Origin: Bradyrhizobium sp. WSM471
Lineage (GTDB): Bacteria; Pseudomonadota; Alphaproteobacteria; Rhizobiales; Xanthobacteraceae
Direction of reading: 5' to 3'
DNA: 64,000 bases
Assembly (NCBI RefSeq): GCF_000244915.1
Contig: NZ_CM001442.1
Location: forward strand, 7,685,012-7,749,011
The notes under the pieces: model-generated
Databases searched by the model: none
What the model saw: only the letters and a program-made list of their open reading frames with translations
Told to the model about the DNA's origin: nothing
Part shown: positions 1 through 7,659 of the stretch, piece after piece
How positions within the stretch are numbered: position 1 is the first letter of the stretch
Layout: each line of letters begins with the position of its first letter
Translations under genes and position numbers: made by a program

Positions 1-472
1 GACCCGCGCACTGGCGCGCTGCGCCGGCATTGGCGGCATGGTCGGCGGCCAGATTCTCGACCTCGCCGGCGAAGGCCGCTTTGGCGGCAACGAGCCGATC
101 GACGTCGCCCGCATTCAGCAGATGAAGACCGGCGCGCTGCTGCGCTACGGCTGCATCGCCGGCGCTATCCTCGGCCAGGCCTCGCAAAAGGAATATCAGG
201 CGCTGGACGATTACGGCCGCGCGCTCGGCGAAGCCTTCCAGATCGCCGACGACCTGCTCGACGTCGAAGGCGATGCCGCCGCGCTCGGCAAGCCTGCCGG
301 CGCCGATGCAGCGCTCGGCAAGACCACCTTCGTCACCCAGCTCGGCATCGAAGGCGCCAAGCAGCGCGTGCGCGACCTGCTCGCGCGCGCCGACAGCGCG
401 GTCTCGATTTTCGGCGATCGCGCCGCCGTGCTGCAAGCGGCTGCGCGGTTCGTGGCCGAACGGAAGAGCTGA
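1..472 (+). CDS. Polyprenyl (farnesyl/geranylgeranyl-type) diphosphate synthase, C-terminal part
   Basis: The reading frame is open from base 2 to the TGA at 470-472, so the 5' part lies outside the window. It encodes the C-terminal half of a trans-isoprenyl diphosphate synthase, which elongates allylic diphosphates with IPP in the cytoplasm. What shows this: a KTGALLRYG stretch and the second aspartate-rich motif in FQIADDLLDVEGD, which binds the Mg-diphosphate of the substrate. Chain length cannot be assigned because the first Asp-rich motif is missing. The next gene starts 7 bases after the stop on the same strand, so the two are probably cotranscribed. Confidence 0.88.
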   Translation, partial: TRALARCAGIGGMVGGQILDLAGEGRFGGNEPIDVARIQQMKTGALLRYGCIAGAILGQASQKEYQALDDYGRALGEAFQIADDLLDVEGDAAALGKPAGADAALGKTTFVTQLGIEGAKQRVRDLLARADSAVSIFGDRAAVLQAAARFVAERKS

Positions 473-479
473 TAGCTCG

Positions 480-1172
480 ATGGCGGGCGGCAGCAAGGAA
501 GACCCCGCCCTCGCCCGCTTTCGCAAGATGTCGCGGCCGATGCGGCTGATTTATGCGCGTCCGCGGACGTTCATATCGCTTGCCGTTGGTATTCTCGTCT
601 GTCTGCTCATCCCGGGTTCGCACCGGCTGGTCACGCGGTTTCTGTTCGGCTGGGATGCGTTGATCGCCGTTTATCTGGTGCTGGTCTTCACGATGATGCT
701 GTGCAACGATCACCAGCACATCCGCCGCGCCGCAGCGATGCAGGACGACGGCCGCTTCGTGATCCTACTGGTGACGGCGATCGGCGCCTTCGCCAGCATC
801 GCCGCGATCGTCTCCGAGCTTGGAACGCCGCATCGCGGCGTCCTGGAGCTGAGCATCGCAATCACCACCATCGTATTGTCATGGGCCGCCGTTCACACGA
901 TCTTCGCGCTGCATTACGCGCATGATTATTACCGGCACGCCACGCCGGGCGGCCTTCAGTTTCCCAGCGGCGACAAGGAAGACCACGCGGATTATTGGGA
1001 CTTCGTCTATTTCTCGTTCGTGATCGGCATGACCGCGCAGGTCTCCGACGTCGGCATCTCAGACAAGACGATCCGCCGCACGGCCACGGCGCACGGGATC
1101 GTGTCGTTCATCTACAACACGGCCTTGCTGGCCCTGACGGTGAACATCGCGGCGAGCGCGATTTCAACGTGA
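480..1172 (+). CDS. DUF1345 family inner-membrane protein
   Basis: This 230-residue protein has about five hydrophobic segments (roughly residues 30-50, 55-75, 90-115, 125-145 and 205-228) and fits the DUF1345 family of integral membrane proteins of unknown function. The motif HYAHDYYR followed by the DYWDFVYFSFVIGMTAQVSD region is typical of the family. I chose the ATG at 480 because the open frame upstream of it overlaps the prenyl synthase in another frame. It lies 7 bases after that gene, suggesting an operon. Function is unknown; family assignment is by recalled sequence pattern. Confidence 0.8.
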   Translation: MAGGSKEDPALARFRKMSRPMRLIYARPRTFISLAVGILVCLLIPGSHRLVTRFLFGWDALIAVYLVLVFTMMLCNDHQHIRRAAAMQDDGRFVILLVTAIGAFASIAAIVSELGTPHRGVLELSIAITTIVLSWAAVHTIFALHYAHDYYRHATPGGLQFPSGDKEDHADYWDFVYFSFVIGMTAQVSDVGISDKTIRRTATAHGIVSFIYNTALLALTVNIAASAIST

Positions 1173-1225
1173 TTCCCGACATTGTGGCGGCTCCGCCATG
1201 ACGATGTCGGAAACCAGTGCCCTTG

Positions 1226-3016
1226 TCAGTTGCAGACCTCGGCATTGGCATCGACGTGAGGGCCGCCGCCGCCGCGATACACAAGGTGACAGCCGCGCCT
1301 GACCGGCCGGCAGAGGAGATCATTGCAAAAGATCTGACCGCTGCCGCCCGCGGCACCGTAGCCGCCCGCCCCGCCAGCAGCAGCGCCACTGGCCTGACGA
1401 CGCTGCCGTGCTGGGCGCTCATCGCTGTCGTCGCGCTTGGCGGTCGCAGGTTTGGCCGGCTTGGCCGCACGCTGCTTTTCGCACTCATTGTCAGTGTTGA
1501 CCGCATATCCTTCGCGGCAGACGATCTTGCTGCACTTGTCTCCGTCGGCTTTGAAACCATGCTCGCAAACCAGCGGGCAGACGCGTGAAGGCTTCGCCTT
1601 GACGGTATCGAGCGCGTCAGTGCTCGCCACCTTCACGTCGAGCTTGGTGCCGGCATAGCGGTTGAACTGCGACAGCGAGCGCTGCGAGGACGTATTCCAG
1701 TTGCCATCGGCGGCGCCGGAGAAGCAGCCGACCCGGCCGAGTTCGGTCTGCACCGAGCGGCTGAGATCGGCCGGCGCCGTGGCCGGCGTCAGCGACGCGA
1801 CGTTGGTGCCGGCTGGGGTTGCCGTGCTGGCTGGCGCTGCACCCGGCGCCGCGGCGGCGAGATTGACGCGCTGCTGCTCGGCGGCGGCCGCCTGCTGCTG
1901 CGCCTGCTCCTTGGCCTTTTGCGCGGCAAGCTGTACCTGCTCGGCAGCCTTCGCATCGGCAGCTGCCTTGGCCTGCGTATCCTTCTGCGCGCCAAGTGCA
2001 GCAAGACGATCGCGCTCGGCCTCGGCCTGTTTCGCCTTCTCGGTGGCCGCCGCATGAGCCTGCTCGGCGCCGATTTTTTCGAGCTGAAGCTTGGCGAGGC
2101 TCGCATAGAAGCCGTCGGAATGCTGGGCGAGGAACGCCTCCCATGCCGGCCTGTTGCCGACCTGGAGCGCGAGTTCGTAATCGCGGCGGATGTCGGCTTG
2201 CGGGTTCGGCGCGGGCGCAGCGGCAGCCGCAGCGGTCACCTTGACCGGCACCAGCGGCACGTCTTCGCCGCCGAGCGAGCCATAGACGAACGGCTCCTGC
2301 TTGTTACCTGTCGACTTGAGCACGTCGTCGCGCACGAAGCCGAAGGCGCGACGGACGTCGAGGCCCGGCGTCGTCAGATGCTTGGACAGCGCCACGGTAA
2401 AGGGGCTGTTCGCACCGTCGCCATCCTGCGCCGTGAAGCCGGCCTTGGCCGAATAGGCGATCAGCGTGTTGGGGCTGGTCGGCTCAACCTGGGCGAGACC
2501 ACGGCCGATGCCGCGCGAGGCGACCGTGCGCTTCATGGTCTTGGCGAACGGATTGTCACGGCAGGCATCCAGGATCACCAGGCGAAGCTGCTTGGCCGGT
2601 TCGACCGCGACCAGGACGCGGTCGAGGGAGAGCGCCTCGTCAAAGACGTCGGTGTCACGCTCCAGCTTGGCGTCGACAGGGATCAGGTAGTTCGAGCCTT
2701 CGACCTCGATGCCGTGACCGGCATAATAGACCACGGCGATATCGGCATCGCGGGTCCCGTCGGCGAATTCGCGCAGCACGCGCCGGGTTTCCTGCGCCGT
2801 CAGGTCGTGCCGGGAATCGACGATATCGAACCCGGCCTCCTTCAGCGTCCTGGCCATCACCGAACCGTCATTGACCGGGTTCGTCAGCGACGGCGCATGC
2901 TGATAGGCGGAATTGGCGATCACCAACGCGGCGCGCTTTCCGGCGAAAGCGGGCCCGGTGCCGAATAGGAGCGCGACGGCGAGGAGAAGGGGGCAAAGTC
3001 TGAGCAATTTGCGCAT
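1226..3016 (-). CDS. Secreted caspase-like (peptidase C14) protein with Cys-rich C-terminus
   Basis: The protein has 596 residues. Residues 1-26 form a Sec signal peptide (MRKLLRLC then a hydrophobic core ending GPAFA), which fixes the ATG at 3016. Residues 27-250 are a caspase p20-like domain with the catalytic dyad His101 (YYAGHG) and Cys152 (ILDACRDNPF). Next comes a long Ala/Lys/Gln/Glu-rich probable coiled coil (about 330-420), then a region starting LSRSVQTELGRVGCFSG that resembles peptidoglycan-binding modules, then a segment with paired cysteines and a Gly-rich tail. Bacterial homologues are called orthocaspases or metacaspases and cut after basic or acidic residues; the substrate here is unknown. 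It stands alone, convergent with the DUF1345 gene. Confidence 0.85.
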   Translation of the reverse strand: MRKLLRLCPLLLAVALLFGTGPAFAGKRAALVIANSAYQHAPSLTNPVNDGSVMARTLKEAGFDIVDSRHDLTAQETRRVLREFADGTRDADIAVVYYAGHGIEVEGSNYLIPVDAKLERDTDVFDEALSLDRVLVAVEPAKQLRLVILDACRDNPFAKTMKRTVASRGIGRGLAQVEPTSPNTLIAYSAKAGFTAQDGDGANSPFTVALSKHLTTPGLDVRRAFGFVRDDVLKSTGNKQEPFVYGSLGGEDVPLVPVKVTAAAAAAPAPNPQADIRRDYELALQVGNRPAWEAFLAQHSDGFYASLAKLQLEKIGAEQAHAAATEKAKQAEAERDRLAALGAQKDTQAKAAADAKAAEQVQLAAQKAKEQAQQQAAAAEQQRVNLAAAAPGAAPASTATPAGTNVASLTPATAPADLSRSVQTELGRVGCFSGAADGNWNTSSQRSLSQFNRYAGTKLDVKVASTDALDTVKAKPSRVCPLVCEHGFKADGDKCSKIVCREGYAVNTDNECEKQRAAKPAKPATAKRDDSDERPARQRRQASGAAAGGAGGYGAAGGSGQIFCNDLLCRPVRRGCHLVYRGGGGPHVDANAEVCN

Positions 3017-3196
3017 GACACGACTTCCGGGTTCAGGGCCATTCGAGCCCCTTTGGGACGGCTTTAGCAGGGTCCGTCGCGGACGCTTGTGACGGAGGTC
3101 ACGAAGGTGGCGCTGGCGGCAGGCCGAAAGGCCCCTTTTGTTTGTCGCGCCAGTGCGGTCGCGGTTCGCCGACAAACAGGCGCGCAGCAGGTTCCC

Positions 3197-3625
3197 TCAG
3201 GCATCCCCGATGTGGCCCCGATATTGAGGCAGATTGTCCGTAATCTCGTGCCAGGGCGCCTTCGAGCCCACGAAAATGTGGGCGTTCGGTCGGATCGAGG
3301 GGGCATCGACCAGGGTTCCCATGGCGACATGGACCCATTTTCCCTCGCGCACCCGGGAATAAAGCAGCGAGCCGCAGCGGGCGCAGTGGGCGTCATGGGT
3401 GGTGTCGTCACCGTAGATGGTGCGCTGGTTCTCGCCGCTGACGATGCGGAACTTGCTCTGCTCGATGCCGGCGAACGGCTTGAAGGCGGCGCCGGTGGTG
3501 CGGCGGCAATTCGAGCAGTGGCAGTTCATCGCATAGGAGAACGCGTCCGCCACTTCGTAGCGCACGGCGCGGCAGTAGCATTCGCCAATCAGGAAGGAAG
3601 CGTTCGAATTCTCTGATCCGGTCAT
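3197..3625 (-). CDS. GFA (CENP-V/GFA) family zinc protein
   Basis: This 142-residue protein carries the cysteine pattern of the glutathione-dependent formaldehyde-activating enzyme family: GECYCRAVRYE near the N-terminus, NCHCSNCRR in the middle and HCARCGSLLY later, all zinc ligands in the family. Family members range from S-(hydroxymethyl)glutathione synthase to proteins of unknown role, so substrate should not be assumed. The start at 3625 (ATG) is preferred over the GTG just before it because AGGA lies 7 bases upstream of the ATG. It is divergent from the NTF2-like gene at 3716. Confidence 0.85.
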   Translation of the reverse strand: MTGSENSNASFLIGECYCRAVRYEVADAFSYAMNCHCSNCRRTTGAAFKPFAGIEQSKFRIVSGENQRTIYGDDTTHDAHCARCGSLLYSRVREGKWVHVAMGTLVDAPSIRPNAHIFVGSKAPWHEITDNLPQYRGHIGDA

Positions 3626-3641
3626 CACCGCGTCCTAGCAA

Positions 3642-3657
3642 ATGGTACGGACACCAT
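3642..3657. promoter_or_regulatory. Possible operator palindrome between divergent genes
   Basis: Arms ATGGT and ACCAT surround a 6-base spacer, about 20 bases upstream of the GFA-family start and 60 upstream of the NTF2-like start. A short inverted repeat in a divergent promoter is typical of a MarR- or HxlR-type operator, but no regulator gene is adjacent. Confidence 0.3.
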
Positions 3658-3715
3658 AGCGCATTTTGATGTGTACGACTAAGTTCGCCCTGAGCCATCA
3701 TTCAAAGGGATGACC

Positions 3716-4090
3716 ATGAGCCAGAGCCGTTCGAGCGTCGAAGCCGTCGTGCAATCTTACTTCGACGGACTTTACGAGGGCGATGCCGAAAAGCTCGGCG
3801 CCATTTTCCATCCCTCCGCCGATTTGCGCTGGGTCGAGAAGGGCGAGCTGCAGGTGCTGACCGTGCCGGACTGGCTCGACCGCGTGCGCAAGCGCCCCTC
3901 CGGCAAGGCCGAAGGCAAGCCGCGCGAGGATTTCATCGTCACGATTGACCGTTCGGACGACAAGACCGCCTTCATCAAGATCCGGTGCCAACTGCCGCCG
4001 CGTTTTTTCACGGACTATCTGGTGGCGATGAAGCTCGCCGACGGCTGGCAGATCGTATCGAAGTCTTATCGGTATGACCTGCGGGAGTGA
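3716..4090 (+). CDS. NTF2-like / lumazine-binding-like family protein
   Basis: The 124-residue protein matches the small SnoaL/NTF2-like fold annotated as putative lumazine-binding: VQSYFDGLYEGDAEKL near the N-terminus, IFHPSADLRWV, a central VTIDRSDDKTAFIK strand and a C-terminal KLADGWQIVSKSYRYD. These proteins form cone-shaped dimers with a hydrophobic pocket; the ligand is unknown. Start: AAGGGA lies 5 bases before the ATG at 3716, while the in-frame ATG at 3710 overlaps that ribosome-binding site. No signal peptide, so cytoplasmic. Confidence 0.75.
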   Translation: MSQSRSSVEAVVQSYFDGLYEGDAEKLGAIFHPSADLRWVEKGELQVLTVPDWLDRVRKRPSGKAEGKPREDFIVTIDRSDDKTAFIKIRCQLPPRFFTDYLVAMKLADGWQIVSKSYRYDLRE

Positions 4091-4144
4091 GGGGGGCCTA
4101 ATCTTCCGCTGCCCGAAATCGGGCACACTTGTCCCACATCCTCC

Positions 4145-4222
4145 GTCATTGCGAGCGAAGCGAAGCAATCCAGAGTCTTTCCGCGGAGGCAGACTGGATT
4201 TCTTCGCTGCGCTCGCAATGAC
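4145..4222. repeat. Intergenic palindrome, family D (GTCATTGCGAGCGAAGCG type)
   Basis: The left arm begins GTCATTGCGAGCGAAGCGAA and the right arm ends TTCGCTGCGCTCGCAATGAC, with a shared AATCCAG/CTGGATT inside. The whole can fold into one long stem-loop. It lies between the NTF2-like gene and the beta-lactamase gene. This repeat type is widespread in Bradyrhizobium-like genomes. Confidence 0.8.
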
Positions 4223-4282
4223 GATGCGGATGGAGTGCATGCCGCATCTCCACCCCGCCCCCGTCTCGCCCAAGAGTCCCCC

Positions 4283-5152
4283 ATGCTTCTCGACCGCCGT
4301 TCGCTGCTCGCCTCGCTGTGCTGGATTGCCGCTTCCCCTGCGCTCGCCGCGGACGCGCAGCCTGAGCTTGAAACCTATGAGCGCGAGAGTGGCGGCCGGA
4401 TTGGGGTCTATGCCGAGAACCTCGCGACCGGCGCAAAGCTCGCCTGGCGCGCTGACGAACGGTTCGTCATGTGCTCGACATTCAAGGCTTCGCTCGCGGC
4501 TTGCGTGCTGGCGCGGGTCGATCGTGGCGAGGATGAGCTTGCGGCCATGATCCCGTACGGCAAGGCCGACCTGCTGGAGTACGCACCGGTCGCCAGGCAA
4601 AACATTGCCGCCGGCGCAATGTCGGTCACCGAGATGTGCAAGGCGATCGTCGAGCTCAGCGACAACACCTGCGCCAATTTGTTGTTGGCACGGATCGGCG
4701 GTCCCGCCGCACTCACCGCGTTCTGGCGGTCGCTCGGCGACGCCACCTCGCGGCTTGATCACAACGAGCCCGAGCTGAACCGCTCACCGCCCGGCGATCC
4801 CCGCGACACCACGACGCCGGCGGCGATGGCAGGCAATCTGCGCCGGCTGCTCGCGGGCGAGGCGCTGTCGGCCACCTCGCACGCGCAGCTCACAGAGTGG
4901 CTGGTGGGCTGCAAGACCGGTGCGAACCGGCTGCGTGGCGGGCTCCCCGCAAGCTGGAAAATCGGCGACAAGACCGGCAACAACGGCAAGGACGCCTCGG
5001 GCGATATCGCGGTGGCCTGGCCCAAGCCCGATACGAAGCCCGATGCACCGATCCTGATCGCGGCCTATACGCAGGGCGGCACGCCGAGTGCGGCGCAGAT
5101 CGAAACCGTGTTCGCACGCATCGGCCGCATGGTGGCCGAGCGGCTGGCGTAA
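4283..5152 (+). CDS. bla: Class A beta-lactamase
   Basis: The 289-residue protein begins with a signal peptide (MLLDRRSLLASLCWIAASPALA) and is exported to the periplasm. All class A motifs are present: S65-T-F-K68 (Ambler 70-73), S126-D-N (130-132), E162 in the omega loop (NEPELN, Ambler 166) and K230-T-G (234-236). It hydrolyses the beta-lactam ring through the Ser65 acyl-enzyme. The residue before the catalytic serine is Cys64, as in class A carbapenemases, but the residues after KTG are asparagines, so the Cys69-Cys238 disulfide of those enzymes is not possible. The spectrum cannot be read from sequence. No ampR-type regulator is adjacent. The ATG at 4283 is chosen because the signal peptide starts there. 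Confidence 0.95.
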   Translation: MLLDRRSLLASLCWIAASPALAADAQPELETYERESGGRIGVYAENLATGAKLAWRADERFVMCSTFKASLAACVLARVDRGEDELAAMIPYGKADLLEYAPVARQNIAAGAMSVTEMCKAIVELSDNTCANLLLARIGGPAALTAFWRSLGDATSRLDHNEPELNRSPPGDPRDTTTPAAMAGNLRRLLAGEALSATSHAQLTEWLVGCKTGANRLRGGLPASWKIGDKTGNNGKDASGDIAVAWPKPDTKPDAPILIAAYTQGGTPSAAQIETVFARIGRMVAERLA

Positions 5153-5200
5153 GCCGCACACATTGACCTTACGACCGCTTCCGGGTGAAGACAGATCATC

Positions 5201-6808
5201 ATGGAAGCAAAATTTCAGACCTTTCTCATCCTGCTCGCCGTGCTGGCAGGCACCGCGCTCGTCGCCCGCCGCTTCAACATCGCGCCTGCCATTCTGCTGA
5301 TGCTCTCCGGCGTCGGCCTCGCCTTCGTGCCGGGCATGCCGCCGGTCGAGCTGCCGCCGGAACTGGTGCTGCTGATGGTGCTGCCGCCGCTGATCTACTC
5401 GGCGAGCGTCGCGATGAGCTGGCGCGAATTCAAAAAGAATCTTCGCCCGATCGTGCTGCTCGCGGTCGGCGCGGTGATCTTCACCACAGCACTCGTCGCA
5501 ACCGCCACGCATTATTTCATCGGCCTGCCCTGGACCATCGGCTTCCTGCTCGGCGCCATCGTGGCGCCGCCCGATGTGGTGGCGCCGCTCGCGATCGCGC
5601 GCCGGCTGCATTTGCCGCGCAGGCTCATGGTCATCCTCGAAGGCGAAGGGCTCGCGAATGACGCCACCGCTCTGATCCTCTACCGCTTCGCGCTTGCCGC
5701 AATCATGGTCGGGCATTTCTCGCTGCCTCTGGCGGGCGGCGAATTCTTGCTCATCATCGCCGGCGAGATCGCCTTCGGCATCGGTGTCGGCTGGCTCTCC
5801 CTGCGGTTCCGCAAATGGTCGGGGGACCCGCAGGTCGAGCTGACACTGTCGCTGATCACGCCCTACGTCTCCTACTGGCTGCCCGAGCATCTCGGCGGCT
5901 CCGGCGTGATCGCCACCGTCGCCTGTGGCCTCTATGTGAGCTGGAACGGCCCGCTGCTGATCTCGGCATCGACGCGGCTGCAGGGAATCTTCTTCTGGGA
6001 CCTCGTGATCTATCTGATCGAGGGCTTGCTGTTCCTGCTCACGGGGTTCCAGATGCGCGCGCTCTACGAGAAGTCGAAGGCGTTCCCGCTCGACGACATC
6101 ATGATCGCGACCGCCGTGGTGCTGGCGGTCGTCGTGATCGCACGCTTCGCCTGGCTCTATCCTGCGACCTATCTGCCACGAATGCTCAGCAAGTCGCTGC
6201 GTGCGCGCGATCCGTCCCCACCGTGGCAATGGCCGTTCGTGCTTGCGTTCACCGGCGTGCGCGGCGCGGTGTCGCTGGCGGCGGCACTGGCGCTGCCTTT
6301 CACGCTGCCGGGCGGCGAGGCCTTTCCGTTTCGCGACCTGATCCTGTTCGTCGCGTTCGGCGTCATCTTCATCACACTGATCGGCGTCGGTCTCACGCTG
6401 CCCCCGGTCGTGCGTTGGCTCGGTGTCGCGGAAGCCGGTCGCAACGAGCATGCCGCCGAGCACGAGGCCGAGATCGCGGCACGGCGCCAGGCGCTCGATG
6501 CCGCCCTGAAGTCGCTCGATGCGCTGACCGAGGAGAAGGACGTGTCCGACGAGGTGATGCGGCTCCTGCGCGCCCGCCACGAGATCCGGGTCAACCAGCT
6601 GCCCGATTCGCTCGATCCCACCCACCACGACGTCTCCGCCGCCGGCACCGCCTTGACCCGCGATCTGATCGCCGCCGAGCGTAAATTCATCCACGAGCTG
6701 CTGCGCGACGGCCAGATCACCGACGAGACGCGCCGGAGAATCGAGCGGGATCTGGATTTGGAGGAGGCGAGCTTGGCGAACCGGGAGTACCGGGGAGCGC
6801 CGCTGTAG
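5201..6808 (+). CDS. Na+/H+ antiporter, CPA1 (NhaP-like) family
   Basis: The 535-residue protein has about 12 transmembrane helices in residues 1-415 followed by a charged cytoplasmic tail (about 420-535). Family signatures: VAPPDVVAPLAIARRL with the Asp of the ion-binding site, EGEGLANDATALILYRF with the ND pair of CPA1 exchangers, and GVRGAVSLAAALALP. It should exchange cytoplasmic Na+ or K+ for protons across the inner membrane. It follows the beta-lactamase by 48 bases on the same strand. Ion specificity is not readable. Confidence 0.9.
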   Translation: MEAKFQTFLILLAVLAGTALVARRFNIAPAILLMLSGVGLAFVPGMPPVELPPELVLLMVLPPLIYSASVAMSWREFKKNLRPIVLLAVGAVIFTTALVATATHYFIGLPWTIGFLLGAIVAPPDVVAPLAIARRLHLPRRLMVILEGEGLANDATALILYRFALAAIMVGHFSLPLAGGEFLLIIAGEIAFGIGVGWLSLRFRKWSGDPQVELTLSLITPYVSYWLPEHLGGSGVIATVACGLYVSWNGPLLISASTRLQGIFFWDLVIYLIEGLLFLLTGFQMRALYEKSKAFPLDDIMIATAVVLAVVVIARFAWLYPATYLPRMLSKSLRARDPSPPWQWPFVLAFTGVRGAVSLAAALALPFTLPGGEAFPFRDLILFVAFGVIFITLIGVGLTLPPVVRWLGVAEAGRNEHAAEHEAEIAARRQALDAALKSLDALTEEKDVSDEVMRLLRARHEIRVNQLPDSLDPTHHDVSAAGTALTRDLIAAERKFIHELLRDGQITDETRRRIERDLDLEEASLANREYRGAPL

Positions 6809-6834
6809 ATTCCCGTCATTGCCAGCGGCGCCAC

Positions 6835-7656
6835 CTACCGCCTCGCGCAAAACTCCCTCATCGCCACCGCCACGGCGCCCGCAATGATCTCCTGCCGCTC
6901 CGGCGAGTTCATCGTCATCTCCTCATCGCGGTTGATGATCGAGCCCGCCTCGAGCAACACGGCCGCGCTCCGCGTCTGCGACAGCACGACGAGGCCGTCA
7001 TAGCGGTAGACGCCGACATCCTTGTCGAGCAATTGGCGCCGATAGCGGCCCATCACCGGCAGGGCATATTGGCCGGCATAATGCAGGTCCTGATCCTTCA
7101 GCTGTCGGCCGATCATCCGGGCCAGCATCAGGCTTGCGGCGAAGTGCGGATTTCGCTGCGACACGAACAGGGAGTGGCCCGAAAATCGGTCGCTGAAATA
7201 ACTGTTCGCCCCGTCGAACTCCCACCTCTCGATCAGTTTGTCCGGCACCGAATCGTGATGGATCGACAGGAAGAGATCGGCCCGGGCATCGTTCGCAGTG
7301 CTGACGCGTTTGAGCAGGCTCGGCCGCGCCTTGCCGTCCGTGACGAGCAGCCGGGTCGCGGCAAAGCCTTCGGCCTTGAGCTTCGCCGTGATCAGACTCG
7401 CAAGCCGGAAGTTGAAGCCGAACTCGGTGTCGTTGCGCGCGCTCAACGCGCCGTAGGAGTCCGGGGTGTGCCCGACATCCACGACGATCCGGAATTTCGA
7501 CATCTCACATTTGACCGGCGCATGCGGCGGCTTGGTTTTCGCGATTTGCCGCGCGATAGCAGCATGGCCCTCACCTGCAGGCGCGAGCGACCATAGCAAG
7601 ATCGACGCGACCAGCGTCGAGACGAGACTTGCGATGATGCTGCGCGGCTGCCCCAA
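6835..7656 (-). CDS. N-acetylmuramoyl-L-alanine amidase (Amidase_3), exported
   Basis: The 273-residue protein has an N-terminal hydrophobic signal (residues 1-31) and an Amidase_3 domain. Zinc and catalytic residues are visible: H63 (VVDVGHT), E78 (RNDTEF), H133/H134 (LSIHHDS) and the catalytic E236 (LLEAGSI). It cleaves the lactyl-amide bond between MurNAc and the stem peptide in the periplasm. The start is a TTG at 7656: GGAG sits 6 bases upstream and overlaps the region of the TAG stop of the Rieske gene, so translation is probably coupled to it. That pairing is odd, since the upstream gene is an aromatic oxygenase. Confidence 0.87.
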   Translation of the reverse strand: MGQPRSIIASLVSTLVASILLWSLAPAGEGHAAIARQIAKTKPPHAPVKCEMSKFRIVVDVGHTPDSYGALSARNDTEFGFNFRLASLITAKLKAEGFAATRLLVTDGKARPSLLKRVSTANDARADLFLSIHHDSVPDKLIERWEFDGANSYFSDRFSGHSLFVSQRNPHFAASLMLARMIGRQLKDQDLHYAGQYALPVMGRYRRQLLDKDVGVYRYDGLVVLSQTRSAAVLLEAGSIINRDEEMTMNSPERQEIIAGAVAVAMREFCARR

Positions 7657-7659
7657 GTG

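Noticed and set aside
4784..6850. Long open frame (688 codons) on the minus strand across the antiporter gene
   Set aside because: It is antisense to a clear CPA1 antiporter; high-GC codon bias leaves the opposite strand open. Its product is His/Arg/Gln-rich without any domain.
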